From Agrococcus lahaulensis DSM 17612 (GTDB taxonomy: Bacteria > Actinomycetota > Actinomycetes > Actinomycetales > Microbacteriaceae), in contig NZ_AULD01000005.1 in the NCBI RefSeq assembly GCF_000425105.1, forward strand, positions 744,001 to 808,000: a stretch of DNA of 64,000 nt, given 5' to 3'. The first letter of the stretch is position 1. Each line of letters opens with the position of its first letter. The notes beneath the pieces are model-generated. The model was not told the DNA's origin and did no database searches. It saw only the letters and a program-made list of their open reading frames with translations. The translations under genes and the position numbers were made by a program. This document shows positions 16,602 to 25,746 of this stretch, piece after piece.

Positions 16602-17833
16602 CAGCCCAGCAGGATCTCGCGCCCGAGCGCGAGCTCGACCTCGGCGGTCTCGAGGTCGCCGCGCTCGATCGGCGCGAGCGCGTGCGCGAGCACGTGGACG
16701 GCCGTGCGGTGCACGACGCGCGCGAGCCCCGGGCGCCCGCGCGCGAGCCAGCGCGCGGCCGCGGCGTCGAGCAGCCGCCGGAAGCCCGCCGCGCGACCCT
16801 CGTCGCGCCGAGCGAGCGCGATCGACGCGATGAGGTGCCCGACGAGCGCCGCCTCGTCGTCGGCCGGGTCGCCGAGCCCCGCGGTGTCGATGTCGATGAC
16901 GCTCGCGATCGCGCTCGCGTCGCCGGGGTCGACGAACAGCTGCCCGACGTGCAGGTCGCCGTGGATGGTGCGCCGCTTGGCCTCGTCGACGACGAGGGCG
17001 GATGCGTCGGCTCCCGTCACGATGCCCGTCACGGCGGCGAGGTGCTCGCCGAGCGCCGCCGAGGGAGCCGCCGCGGGGTCAGCAGCCGCCGCACGGGGCT
17101 GCTCCGCCCTGGCGAGCGCCGCGTCGATGCGGGCGAGGTACCACTCGTGCCGGAGGCCGAGCGAGGCGCGCGCGGCGCGGCCGGTGTCGACCGCCGCGAT
17201 CCGCTCGCGCAGGGCGTCGATCGAGTCGAGCAGCCGCTCCGGCTCGAGCTCCGCGAGCCGCGACGCGAGCGGCACCCCGGCGGCCGTCTCGGTGAGCACG
17301 ATCCCGAGCTCCGACCAGCCGGTGATGTGCGGGACGGGCACGCCGCCGGCCCGCAGGCTCTCCTGCAGCTCCACGATCGAGCCGGAGGCCGCGGGCCGCA
17401 CGATCTTGAGGTACGTCTCCCGCTCGCCCGCGCGCATCCGGAACATGGCCCGCTTGCCGGGCCGGTAGACGAGCAGCTCGGGCGGGCGGTCGATCGAGAC
17501 GCCGAGCCGGCCCATGAGGGTCGCGGCGGCCGCGGGGAAGGACGCGGGGGCGAGCGCGGGAAGGCGGGGGTCGGCGGGGTGGAGCCAGATGCGCGCGTCG
17601 GGGCGCTCGGGGTCGCCGAGCACGAAGCCCGTCTCGGCCTCCACCCGCTTGCCGGAGGTGTCGACGTACCAGTAGCGCGCCTGGGGGCCGCGCTCCTCGA
17701 AGCCCGTGAGCGCGCCGCCGCCGAAGGGCTCGCGGCTGATGATGCGCAGCTCGCCCTCCAGCTGCTCGCCGAGGGCGTCGCGCAGCATCTGCTCCTCGGC
17801 GCTCACGGCGCGCCCGTCGATCGCTGCATCCAC
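16595..17833 (-). CDS. Aminoglycoside phosphotransferase/choline kinase-fold protein
   Basis: 412 residues from GTG. Kinase-like fold: YRPGKRAMFRMRAGERETYLKIVRP supplies the nucleotide-side Lys, RRTIHGDLHVGQLFVD is the catalytic loop (HGDLHxxQ) and SVIDIDTAGLGDPADDEA holds the metal-binding Asp. It resembles the APH/maltokinase-like superfamily; substrate unknown. The gene at 20159-21277 is clearly a paralog (same IHGDLHxGQLF, DVDTAGLGDPADD and RIWxHPxDPRLPAL blocks). The two flank the two-component system. No good ribosome site precedes GTG 17833, so the true start may be slightly different. Confidence 0.8.
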   Translation of the reverse strand: MDAAIDGRAVSAEEQMLRDALGEQLEGELRIISREPFGGGALTGFEERGPQARYWYVDTSGKRVEAETGFVLGDPERPDARIWLHPADPRLPALAPASFPAAAATLMGRLGVSIDRPPELLVYRPGKRAMFRMRAGERETYLKIVRPAASGSIVELQESLRAGGVPVPHITGWSELGIVLTETAAGVPLASRLAELEPERLLDSIDALRERIAAVDTGRAARASLGLRHEWYLARIDAALARAEQPRAAAADPAAAPSAALGEHLAAVTGIVTGADASALVVDEAKRRTIHGDLHVGQLFVDPGDASAIASVIDIDTAGLGDPADDEAALVGHLIASIALARRDEGRAAGFRRLLDAAAARWLARGRPGLARVVHRTAVHVLAHALAPIERGDLETAEVELALGREILLGCR

Positions 17834-17875
17834 ACGGCCATTCGACCAGATCGCCGAGAGCCGCGGGCCGATCGT

Positions 17876-17900
17876 GAGGCGCCTCTCATGCTCGCCTCAT
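17876..17900 (+). promoter_or_regulatory. Palindrome and 11-bp-spaced CTCAT direct repeat before the two-component genes
   Basis: GAGGCGCCTC at 17876-17885 is a perfect palindrome. CTCAT at 17885-17889 and 17896-17900 is a direct repeat with 11-bp spacing, the usual geometry for OmpR/PhoB-type regulators. Together with the shared CTCTCAT at 16592-16598 it suggests autoregulation. Confidence 0.45.
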
Positions 17901-17933
17901 CGCCGCCCGGCGCCCGGCCGGTTGAATGGGGGC

Positions 17934-19496
17934 ATGGCCGATCCCGAGCGGAGGCGACTGCGCCCATGGACGGTGCGCTCGCGCATCGTCGGGCTGCTGA
18001 CGGTGCTCGCGCTCGTGTCGGCGTTCGTCGCCGGCGGCGTCGCCTACGTCGCCGAGCGATCCCGCACGCTCGAGCAGATCGAGACGAACCTGCGCGCCGC
18101 GCTCGAGTCGGCGAGCTTCATCGTCGCCGACGACGAGTGGGCCGACGCCGAGCAGGCGCTCCGGGCGGTCGTGCAGCGCCTCGCGCCCGACGACAACACG
18201 GGCACGCTCGGCGTCGTCGAGGGCCGCGCGGCGCTCGTGCCGGGCATCGCGACCGACGTGCCGCTCGACCGGCTGCCCGGCTTCGTCGAGCGCGTCGTCG
18301 CCGAGACCGCCGAGCACGAGGTCGTGGTCGGCACCTACGCGGGCGGCTCGCGCACGGTGCGCTACCTCGCGGCGCCCGTCGCGGTCGGCGAGGTCGACGA
18401 GACCGCGCCGCCCAGCGCGGTGTTCGTCACCGGCTACGACGTCGACGCCGAGCTCGCCGAGCTCGACGGGGCCGCGCGCGTCTTCAGCATCACGGCGCTC
18501 CTCACGACCGCCGCGACGTTCCTCGTAGGACTGCTCGTCTCGGACCGGCTGCTGCGCCCGATCCGGCGGATGCGCGAGGTCGCCGAGCGCTCCTCGGCCG
18601 CGAGCCTCTCGGAGCGCATCCCGGTCGGCTCGAGCCGCGACGACGTCTCGCAGCTCGCGATCACCGTCAACGGCATGCTCGACCGGCTCGGCGGCGCGCT
18701 CGACAGTCAGCGCGAGCTGCTGCGCGACGTGGGCCACGAGCTCAAGACGCCCATCACGATCGTGCGCGGCCACCTCGAGCTCGTCGACCCGCGCGACCCG
18801 GCCGACGTCGAGGCGACCCGCGACCTCGCGATCGACGAGCTCGACCGCATGGCGCGGCTCGTCGACGACCTGCGGGCGGCGGCGCGGCTGCGCGACCCGG
18901 GCGCCTTCGAGCTGCGGCAGACCGACGTCGCGGCCCTGCTCGAGCAGATCGCCGAGAAGGCGCGCGCGATCGACGGCGCCGAGCTCGAGCCCGGTGTCGA
19001 GGCGGTGGCCGCGGTCGCCGTGCTCGATCCCGACCGCATCACGCAAGCGATGCTGCAGCTCGTCGCGAACGCCGCGCGGCACGCGCGCGGCCCGATCGCG
19101 ATCGGCGCGCGCGTGCTCGGCCGCGACCTGCAGCTGTTCGTGCGCGACCGCGGACCGGGCGTGCCGGACGAGCTCAAGGCCGTCATCTTCGAGCGCTTCC
19201 GCCGCGGCGTCGCGGAGGGGCGGGGCGACGGCGGCTCGGGGCTCGGGCTCGCGATCGTGACCCTCATCGCGGAGCGCCACGGCGGCTCGGCGTCGGTGGT
19301 GGATGCGCCGGGACCGGACGCGTCTGCGGCGGAGGAGCACGTGCGGGATGCGTCCGTCGGCTCCGAGTTCCGGCTCACCCTCACGGGCGCGGTCGTCCCG
19401 AGCGCCGGTGGCACGCATCCGCCCCGGAGCCCGGTCGAGCGCGACGCCCGACCCCATGAGACCGAGAGCGAGGAGCAGCCATGGCATCGATCCTGA
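17934..19496 (+). CDS. Two-component sensor histidine kinase
   Basis: 520 residues from ATG 17934 (GGGGG just upstream; TTGAAT 6 nt before). Layout: transmembrane helix about 16-38, extracytoplasmic sensor region to about 180, second helix about 183-205, HAMP with RLLRPIRRMREVAER, HisKA with the phospho-acceptor His268 in DVGHELKTPITI, then the ATP lid: N box VANAARHA, G1 DRGPGVP, F box FERFRRG and G2 GGSGLGLAIV. It phosphorylates the response regulator encoded next, with which it overlaps by 16 nt. The signal sensed is unknown. A Pro-rich tail of about 50 residues follows the catalytic domain. Confidence 0.93.
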   Translation: MADPERRRLRPWTVRSRIVGLLTVLALVSAFVAGGVAYVAERSRTLEQIETNLRAALESASFIVADDEWADAEQALRAVVQRLAPDDNTGTLGVVEGRAALVPGIATDVPLDRLPGFVERVVAETAEHEVVVGTYAGGSRTVRYLAAPVAVGEVDETAPPSAVFVTGYDVDAELAELDGAARVFSITALLTTAATFLVGLLVSDRLLRPIRRMREVAERSSAASLSERIPVGSSRDDVSQLAITVNGMLDRLGGALDSQRELLRDVGHELKTPITIVRGHLELVDPRDPADVEATRDLAIDELDRMARLVDDLRAAARLRDPGAFELRQTDVAALLEQIAEKARAIDGAELEPGVEAVAAVAVLDPDRITQAMLQLVANAARHARGPIAIGARVLGRDLQLFVRDRGPGVPDELKAVIFERFRRGVAEGRGDGGSGLGLAIVTLIAERHGGSASVVDAPGPDASAAEEHVRDASVGSEFRLTLTGAVVPSAGGTHPPRSPVERDARPHETESEEQPWHRS

Positions 19497-20143
19497 TCGC
19501 GGAGGACGAGGCGCGCATCGCGTCGTTCATCGAGAAGGGGCTCGCGGCCGCGGGCTTCTCGACGCGCGTCGCGACGACGGGCCCCGAGGCGCTCGACCTC
19601 GCGCTCACGGACGAGTTCGACCTGCTCGTGCTCGACATCGGGCTGCCGGGCTTGGACGGCTTCGAGGTGCTCGCGCAGCTGCGCGGCTCGGGCTCGACGA
19701 TGCCGGTCATCATCCTCACGGCGCGCGCGGGCGGTGCCGACACCGTCGCGGGGCTCGAGGGCGGCGCCGACGACTACATGGCCAAGCCCTTCCGCTTCGA
19801 CGAGCTGCTCGCGCGCGTGCGGCTGCGGATGGCGAGCGCCGCGCCGAGCGGCCAGCCGGTCGCGCAGCTCTCGCACCAGGGCCTCGCGCTCGACGTCCGC
19901 ACCCGGCGCGCGAGCGTCGACGGCCGCGAGGTCGAGCTCTCGGGCCGCGAGTTCGCGCTCGCCGAGGAGCTCGTGCGCCACGCGGGCCAGGTGCTCTCGC
20001 GCGAGCAGCTGCTCTCTCGCGTGTGGGGCTACGACTTCGACCCGGGCTCGAACGTCGTCGACGTGTACATCCGCTACCTCCGCAACAAGCTCGGCGCGGA
20101 GCGCATCGAGACGGTGCGGGGGATGGGCTACCGCCTCGTCTGA
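19481..20143 (+). CDS. OmpR-family response regulator
   Basis: 220 residues. Receiver domain with acidic pocket EDE (residues 8-10), phospho-acceptor Asp52 in LVLDIGLPGLDG, Thr in ILTAR and Lys in YMAKPF. The C-terminal winged helix has ELSGREFALAEELVRHAGQVLSREQLLSRVWG and VVDVYIRYLRNKLG. The ribosome site GAGGAG lies inside the kinase gene. It pairs with the kinase upstream; CTCAT-type repeats near 17885 and 16583 are candidate targets. Confidence 0.95.
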   Translation: MASILIAEDEARIASFIEKGLAAAGFSTRVATTGPEALDLALTDEFDLLVLDIGLPGLDGFEVLAQLRGSGSTMPVIILTARAGGADTVAGLEGGADDYMAKPFRFDELLARVRLRMASAAPSGQPVAQLSHQGLALDVRTRRASVDGREVELSGREFALAEELVRHAGQVLSREQLLSRVWGYDFDPGSNVVDVYIRYLRNKLGAERIETVRGMGYRLV

Positions 20144-20158
20144 GCGGCCGCGCGCGGC

Positions 20159-21277
20159 TCAGCGGCGGGGCCGGAGCCCCGTGACCTCGAGCGCGCGATC
20201 GAGCAGCAGGCTCGCCGCCTCGGGCGAGCGCTCGGCGGCGCGGATGCCGTGGCCGAGCAGGTGCAGCGCCGTGAGCGCTCGCGTGTGCGCCGAGTCGAGC
20301 CAGCGCTCCTCGGCGGCGTCGGCGAGGTCCTGCAGCAGCTCCGCGTCGGCCGCGCGGCCCGCGACGTCGTTGCGCACGGCGCTCGCGGTCGCGTGCCCGA
20401 CGAACGCCGCGCAGTCGTCGGCAGGGTCGCCGAGGCCGGCGGTGTCGACGTCGATGACCGAGGAGACGGCGCTGCCGTGGAAGAAGAGCTGGCCGATGTG
20501 CAGGTCGCCGTGGATGACGCGCGGCGGCCCCACCCGGCGCGCGTTCGCGATCACGAACGGCGCGAGCGCCCGCACGTCGGCGGTGCGGTCGGGCAGGGCG
20601 TCGCCGATGCGCGCGAGGTGCCAGTCGATGCGCGTCGCGACCGACGCCCGCGCGATGCGGCGCGTCCGCACGGTCAGCAGCCGCTCCCGGAGCGCGTCGA
20701 CCGCGTCGACGACGTCGTCGGCCGGCATCGTCGCCGCCGTCACGGGGCCCGGCGTGCCGATCGCGTCGCGCACGACCACGACGCCGGAGGGCGACCAGTG
20801 CACGACCTCGGGCGCGGGCACGCCCACCGAGCGGCACGCCTCGTGGATCGCGACGAGGTCCTCGGCCTCGGCCGGCCGCACGACCTTCACGAACAGGTGC
20901 ACGCCGTGCTGCGTGATGCGCACGACCGCGCGGCGGCCGGGGCGGTAGGCGAGCACGCGCGCCTCGATCGCGCCGCTGCTGCCTGCCGCGGCGGAGATGC
21001 GCGCGAGCCGCTCGGGATCGACGGCCGTGCGCAGCGCCGGCAGGCGCGGGTCGAGCGGATGCTTCCAGATGCGGGCGACCGGGACGCCGTCGCTCGTGCG
21101 CACCACGAAGCCCGTCTCGACCGCCACCGGCAGCCGCGAGGTGTCGACGAACCACTCGCCGGCCCACTCGCCGTCGTCGATCGTGAAGCGCGCGATGCTT
21201 CCGTGGCCGAAGGGCTCCACGGCGATCAGGCGACCGGTCCGACCGATCGCCTTCTCGAGGAGCGCCTGCTCACGCAT
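20159..21277 (-). CDS. APH/choline kinase-fold phosphotransferase, paralog of 16595-17833
   Basis: 372 residues, ATG preceded by GGGAG. Catalytic loop RVIHGDLHIGQLFFHG, metal-binding SVIDVDTAGLGDPADDCA, nucleotide-side YRPGRRAVVRITQHGVHLFVKVVRP. The N-terminal EPFGHGSIARFTIDDGEWAGEWFVDTSR matches the paralog (EPFGGGALTGFEERGPQARYWYVDTSG when aligned in blocks). Substrate unknown. It ends 16 nt from the convergent response regulator gene. Confidence 0.8.
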   Translation of the reverse strand: MREQALLEKAIGRTGRLIAVEPFGHGSIARFTIDDGEWAGEWFVDTSRLPVAVETGFVVRTSDGVPVARIWKHPLDPRLPALRTAVDPERLARISAAAGSSGAIEARVLAYRPGRRAVVRITQHGVHLFVKVVRPAEAEDLVAIHEACRSVGVPAPEVVHWSPSGVVVVRDAIGTPGPVTAATMPADDVVDAVDALRERLLTVRTRRIARASVATRIDWHLARIGDALPDRTADVRALAPFVIANARRVGPPRVIHGDLHIGQLFFHGSAVSSVIDVDTAGLGDPADDCAAFVGHATASAVRNDVAGRAADAELLQDLADAAEERWLDSAHTRALTALHLLGHGIRAAERSPEAASLLLDRALEVTGLRPRR

Positions 21278-21367
21278 GCTCCCATCGTCGCAGGCGAGCG
21301 CGACGATCGGGGTACGGATGCGGTCCGAGCGCCGGGCGCGTCGAGCGCGGTCCTGCGCTCGCGGCGG

Positions 21368-21850
21368 CTACTCCGCCGCGTCGGCCGCGGCGGCGCCGCG
21401 GCCGAGCAGGCTCGCGCGCAGCGGGCCGAACACGCGGTGCAGCACCGCGATCGCCTCGTCGTCGAGGCCACCGAGGAAGAGCTCCTCGACGTGGCGGGCG
21501 TGCACGGGACGCGCCTTCCGCAGCCGCTGCCGCCCCGCATCCGTCAGCACGGCCTCGGTGCCGCGGCGGTCGCTCGTGCTCTGCTCGCGCTGCACGAGCC
21601 CCGAGCGCTCGAGCGCCGCGATGCGGTACGTGAGCCGGCCGGGCGCGAACGCGATCGCGCGCGCGAGGTCGCCCATGCGCATCCGCGAGCCCTCGGCCTC
21701 GTGCAGCACGAGCAGGATGTTGAACTCGCCGAGGTCCATGTCGGCGGCGTCCTTGAGCCGCCGCTCGAGCTCGTTCTCGAGCAGGCTCGAGCCCTCGAAG
21801 TACTCGCGCCAGGCCTGCGACGCCGTCGGCGTGCCGCGAGCGGGGCTCAC
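21368..21850 (-). CDS. MarR-family regulator
   Basis: 160 residues from GTG, whose first bases overlap the stop of the FMN reductase gene. HTH region MGDLARAIAFAPGRLTYRIAALERSGLVQ, wing REQSTSDRRGTEAVLTDAGRQRL, then a C-terminal dimer helix. As third gene of the luciferase-like monooxygenase operon it is probably its repressor; AT-rich sequence upstream of that operon is the place to look for its operator. Confidence 0.88.
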   Translation of the reverse strand: MSPARGTPTASQAWREYFEGSSLLENELERRLKDAADMDLGEFNILLVLHEAEGSRMRMGDLARAIAFAPGRLTYRIAALERSGLVQREQSTSDRRGTEAVLTDAGRQRLRKARPVHARHVEELFLGGLDDEAIAVLHRVFGPLRASLLGRGAAAADAAE

Positions 21851-22464
21851 GCGTGCCCCAGCATCTGCTCGAACGAGACGAACGCCTCGCTCTCGACGTC
21901 GAACGGATCGGCGTCGCGGCGGCGCGGCAGCGCGACCATGAGGTCGGCGAGCTCCTGCCCCTCGCGGGCGATGCGGCGGTCGAGGCCGGAGGCGGTGCCC
22001 CAGTCCTCGCTCGCGGCGAAGACCCCGGTGGGCACGACCTGCGCCTTGAGGTAGGCGAACATCGGCCGCATCGCGGTGTCCATCACCATCGAGTGGCGCG
22101 CCGAGCCGCCCGTCGCGCCGAGCGCCGTCGGGATCGAGGCGAGCTGCCCCTCCTCGATGACGTCGAAGAAGGACTTGAACAGCCCCGAGTACGACATGTT
22201 GAACGTCGGCGTCACGGCGATGATCGCCTCGGCGTCAACGACCTCCGCGATCGCGGCGGCGAGCGCCTCCGAGGGGTTGTGCGTGAGCATGTGCGAGGCG
22301 ATGTCCTGCGCGAGCGGCCGCAGCACGACGTCGACGGCCTCGGCGGTCTGGCCGTGCGCGGTGAGCGCCGAGAGCGTCGCGTCGCGCAGCCGGTCGGCGA
22401 GCAGCTTCGTGCTCGAGGGCTCGCCGAGCCCGGCCGAGACGACCGCGATCCGGGGCGAGCTCAT
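21847..22464 (-). CDS. NAD(P)H-dependent FMN reductase
   Basis: 205 residues. Flavodoxin-like fold: VVSAGLGEPSSTKLLADRL binds the FMN phosphate, AIIAVTPTFNMSYSGLFKSFFD and ALGATGGSARHSMVMD contact the isoalloxazine ring. It matches the CE1759-type reductases that occur next to CE1758-type luciferase-like monooxygenases in actinobacteria, and here too it follows such a gene with an ATGA overlap. It should supply reduced FMN to the monooxygenase. Confidence 0.9.
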   Translation of the reverse strand: MSSPRIAVVSAGLGEPSSTKLLADRLRDATLSALTAHGQTAEAVDVVLRPLAQDIASHMLTHNPSEALAAAIAEVVDAEAIIAVTPTFNMSYSGLFKSFFDVIEEGQLASIPTALGATGGSARHSMVMDTAMRPMFAYLKAQVVPTGVFAASEDWGTASGLDRRIAREGQELADLMVALPRRRDADPFDVESEAFVSFEQMLGHA

Positions 22465-23651
22465 CGGGCGTCCTCCGCCTGCTGCGCGATCGCCGCGCCC
22501 GTGTCGAGGTCGCTGCGCGCGCCCTGCTCCTGCCACGCGCGGCCCTGCTCGCCGAGTCGCGTGCCCGCCTCGCGAGCCGCGGCGACGCGCGCGGCGTGCG
22601 TCGGCGCATCCGGCACGCCGGGCTGGCGCACGCGGTCGAACTCCTGCCGCAGCACCGGCACGACCTCCGTGCCGAGGATCTCGATCTGCTCGAGCACCTC
22701 CTCGAGCGGGAGGCCGGCGTGGTCGATGAGGAAGAGCTGGCGCTGGTAGTCGCCCGCGAAGTCGCGGAACGAGAGCGTCCGCTCGATGACCTGCTCGGGC
22801 GTGCCCACGGTGAGCGGCGTCGCCTCGGTGAACTCCTCGAGCGAGGGGCCGTGGCCGTAGACGGGCGCGACGTCGAAGAACGGGCGGAACCGCTCCTTCG
22901 CCTCGCGCTCGGTCGGCTTCATGAAGACCTGGCCGCCGAGGCCGACGATCGCCTGCTCGGGCTCGCCGTGGCCGTAGTGCGCGAAGCGGTTGCGGTAGAG
23001 CCGCACCATCCGCTCCGTGTGCTCCTTGTTCCAGAAGATGTTGTTGTGGAAGAAGCCGTCGCCGTAGTAGGCCGCCTGCTCGGCGATCTGCGGCGAGCGG
23101 ATCGAGCCGTGCCACACGAAGGGCGCGACGCCGTCGAGGGGCGCGGGCGTCGAGGTGTAGCCCGTGAGCGGCGTGCGGTGCTTGCCCTGCCAGTTGACGA
23201 CCGGCTCGCGCCACAGCTTGTGCAGCAGCGCGTAGTTCTCGATCGCGAGCTCGATGCCGTCGCGGATGTCCTTGCCGAACCAGGGGTAGACCGGGCCGGT
23301 GTTGCCGCGGCCGAGCGTGAGGTCGACGCGGCCGTCGGCGAGGTGCTGCAGCATCGCGAAGTCCTCGGCGATTTTCACCGGGTCGTTCGTCGTGATGAGC
23401 GTCGTCGCGGTCGAGAGGATGAGCCGCTCGGTCTGCGCGGCGATGTAGCCGAGGATCGTCGTGGGCGACGAGGAGAAGAACGGCGGGTTGTGGTGCTCGC
23501 CGGCGGCGAAGACGTCGAGGCCGACCTCCTCGGCCTTCTTCGCCATCGCGACCCACGCCCGGATGCGCTCGTGCTCGGTCGGCGTGCGGCCGGTGGTCGG
23601 GTCCTCGGTGATGTCGCTCACCGAGAAGATGCCGAACTGCATGCTGCTCAT
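22461..23651 (-). CDS. Luciferase-like FMN-dependent monooxygenase
   Basis: 396 residues from ATG 23651, which has AAGGA 7 nt upstream; earlier in-frame starts lack a site. TIM-barrel features: GEHHNPPFFSSSPTTILGYIAAQT, ADGRVDLTLGRGNTGPVYPWFGKD and GSIRSPQIAEQAAYYGDGFFHNN (in separate blocks) are typical of the CE1758 family. The extended C-terminal tail (about 60 residues) is predicted helical. It uses reduced FMN from the next gene to oxidise an unknown substrate. The three genes form one operon with the MarR regulator at its end. Confidence 0.9.
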   Translation of the reverse strand: MSSMQFGIFSVSDITEDPTTGRTPTEHERIRAWVAMAKKAEEVGLDVFAAGEHHNPPFFSSSPTTILGYIAAQTERLILSTATTLITTNDPVKIAEDFAMLQHLADGRVDLTLGRGNTGPVYPWFGKDIRDGIELAIENYALLHKLWREPVVNWQGKHRTPLTGYTSTPAPLDGVAPFVWHGSIRSPQIAEQAAYYGDGFFHNNIFWNKEHTERMVRLYRNRFAHYGHGEPEQAIVGLGGQVFMKPTEREAKERFRPFFDVAPVYGHGPSLEEFTEATPLTVGTPEQVIERTLSFRDFAGDYQRQLFLIDHAGLPLEEVLEQIEILGTEVVPVLRQEFDRVRQPGVPDAPTHAARVAAAREAGTRLGEQGRAWQEQGARSDLDTGAAIAQQAEDAR

Positions 23652-23804
23652 TGGGGGTCCTTCCGTCGCGAGCACGTCTTTCAAAATCGAACAGTTGGTG
23701 CAACGGGTCGTGCGGACAGCGTATTCCCCCGCGGGTGCAGTTCGTTCAAATCCGATGGATCGGCCCGCGTGTCCTCATGCGTCGACGCGGCAGCCTGCAC
23801 CGCG
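23652..23804 (-). promoter_or_regulatory. AT-richer intergenic region with candidate promoter and MarR sites
   Basis: On the minus strand TTGAAC (23744-23749) and GAATAC (23721-23726) stand 17 nt apart. Two similar stretches, GATTTGAACGAACTG (around 23740-23755) and TTCGATTTTGAAAG (around 23680-23695), could be operator copies. The -10 match is poor. Confidence 0.3.
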
Positions 23805-25121
23805 TCAGTCGGTCGGTGCGGTCGCGGGCGGCGCGTGGTCGTCGCGCACCGCCGCCGGCCGCCCGCGGAGCCGCTCGAGCGCATCCATCAGGTGGTAGAT
23901 CACGAGCGTCGCGACCGTGCCCAGCACGATGCCCCCGAAGGAGATCTGCCCCGACGAGAGCGTGAAGTCGGCGATCGCGACGATGAGGCCGACGCCCGCG
24001 GCGAACTGGTTGCGGGGGATCGAGAAGTCGACGCCGTTCTCGACCCAGATGCGCACGCCGATGATGCCGATGAGGCCGTAGAGCGCGGTCGTCACGCCGC
24101 CGAGCACGCCGTCGGGCGTCGCGAAGATGACCGCGCCGACCTTGGGTGAGAGGCCCAGCAGCACCGCGGTGATCGCCGCGATCCAGTACGCGGCGGTCGA
24201 GAAGACGCGCGTCGCGCTCATGACGCCGATGTTCTCGCCGTACGTCGTCGTCGGCGAGCCGCCGAACGCGCCGGCGATCGTCGTGGCGAGGCCGTCGGCG
24301 AAGAGCGCGCGGCCGGCGAGCGGGTCGAGGTCGCGGTCGAGCAGCTGACCGACGCCCTTGACGTGCCCGAGGTTCTCGGCGATGAGCGGCAGCACGACCG
24401 GCACGAACATGAGGATCGCCGGCAGCAGCGCCGGGTCGAGCGTCGGGGTCGTGAAGGTGGGCAGCCCGATCCACGCGGCGTCATCGATGGCGTCGAGCTT
24501 CTCCTGGTCCACCCGCCGGGTCAGCAGTGCGACGACGTAGCCGAGCACGACGCCGACGAGGATCGCGAGGCGAGCGACCATGCCGCGGAAGAGCACCGAG
24601 GTGAGGATGATCGCGAGCAGCGTGATCGCGGCGATCAGCGGGTCGGCGATGAAGTTGTCGCGGGCGGCGGGAGCGAGGTTGAAGCCGATGAGGGCGACGA
24701 TGGTGCCCGAGACGACGGGCGGCATGAGCGCGGCGATCCAGCGGCTGCCGGCGAAGTGCACGATCGCGCCGACGAGCGCGAGCAGCAGCCCGACGAGGAT
24801 GACGCCCGAGAGCGCGAAGCCCGGACCGCCGATCTCGGTCGCGGCACCGATCGGCGCGAGGAACGCGAACGACGAGCCGAGGTAGCTCGGCAGCCGGTTC
24901 TTCGTGACGAGGAGGAACAGCATGGTGCCGATGCCGGAGAACAGCAGGGTCGTCGACGGCGGGAAGCCGGTGATGATGGGCACGAGGAACGTCGCGCCGA
25001 ACATCGCCACGACGTGCTGCATCCCGAGCCCGATCGTGCGGGGCCATGCGAGCCGCTCCTCGGGGAGGACGATGTCGGATGCGGTGAGCCGCGACGCGTC
25101 GCGGAGGCTCCAGGAGAACAT
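23805..25121 (-). CDS. NCS2 uracil-xanthine permease
   Basis: 438 residues with about fourteen hydrophobic segments. UraA-like blocks: GLGMQHVVAMFGATFLVP near the start, YLGSSFAFLAPIGA, IAENLGHVKG with the substrate-contacting Glu, and SPTTTYGENIGVMSATRVFS. It takes up uracil (or a related base) with protons across the cytoplasmic membrane. ATG follows GAAGGGA. The gene stands alone. Confidence 0.92.
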   Translation of the reverse strand: MFSWSLRDASRLTASDIVLPEERLAWPRTIGLGMQHVVAMFGATFLVPIITGFPPSTTLLFSGIGTMLFLLVTKNRLPSYLGSSFAFLAPIGAATEIGGPGFALSGVILVGLLLALVGAIVHFAGSRWIAALMPPVVSGTIVALIGFNLAPAARDNFIADPLIAAITLLAIILTSVLFRGMVARLAILVGVVLGYVVALLTRRVDQEKLDAIDDAAWIGLPTFTTPTLDPALLPAILMFVPVVLPLIAENLGHVKGVGQLLDRDLDPLAGRALFADGLATTIAGAFGGSPTTTYGENIGVMSATRVFSTAAYWIAAITAVLLGLSPKVGAVIFATPDGVLGGVTTALYGLIGIIGVRIWVENGVDFSIPRNQFAAGVGLIVAIADFTLSSGQISFGGIVLGTVATLVIYHLMDALERLRGRPAAVRDDHAPPATAPTD

Positions 25122-25227
25122 GCGGTCCCTTCGGTCGAGCGGAGGCGGAGACCGCCCCTGGGATCGTAGTCCGCGGTCATCCGGTCGGCCGACGCGCGCG
25201 AGCGGCGACCCCGGCTAGCGTCACGAC

Positions 25228-25746
25228 GTGCTCTCGACGATCCTCGCCGCCCACCCGTGGCTCGCACCCGCCGCGCTCGCCGCGGTCGCACTGGCTGCGC
25301 CGCCCATCGGCGCGTGGCTCGCCGGTCGGCCTCGGATCGCGTGGGTGCTCGCGGGCCTCGCGGGGATCGCGGTGCTCGCCGCGACGCTCAGCCCGAGCGG
25401 TCGAGAGCTCGAACCCGGCTGCGTGCTCGCCGTCGAGGCGCGGCTCACCGCGCCGGAGCCGCTCGCGAACGTCGTGCTGACGGTGCCGCTCGCGATGCTC
25501 GTCGGCGTCGCGAGCCGCAGGCCCGCGCTCGGCGCCGCCGTCGCGGCGGCGCTCGCGGTCGCGATCGAGGCGCTGCAGGCGCTCGTGCCGGCGCTCGGCC
25601 GCTCGTGCGCGGTCGACGACGCGCTCGCGAACGGCATCGGCGCCGTGCTCGGCGCGCTGCTCGCCTTCGCGGCGCTCGCGATCGCGCGCCGAGCGCGGCC
25701 GGGCGCGGACCGCTCGGCCGGCCGACGCATCCGCACGCCTCAGTAG
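25228..25746 (+). CDS. VanZ-like membrane protein
   Basis: 172 residues from GTG, with TAGCGT 6 nt upstream (leaderless pattern). Four hydrophobic segments; the conserved VanZ polar pattern is present as AIEALQALVPALGRSCAVDDALANGIGA (read in blocks: Glu-x2-Gln, Arg, Asp-x3-Asn-x2-Gly). VanZ homologues affect teicoplanin sensitivity or are of unknown function. Its stop overlaps the 3-prime end of the convergent ThDP enzyme gene by 7 nt. Confidence 0.8.
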   Translation: MLSTILAAHPWLAPAALAAVALAAPPIGAWLAGRPRIAWVLAGLAGIAVLAATLSPSGRELEPGCVLAVEARLTAPEPLANVVLTVPLAMLVGVASRRPALGAAVAAALAVAIEALQALVPALGRSCAVDDALANGIGAVLGALLAFAALAIARRARPGADRSAGRRIRTPQ

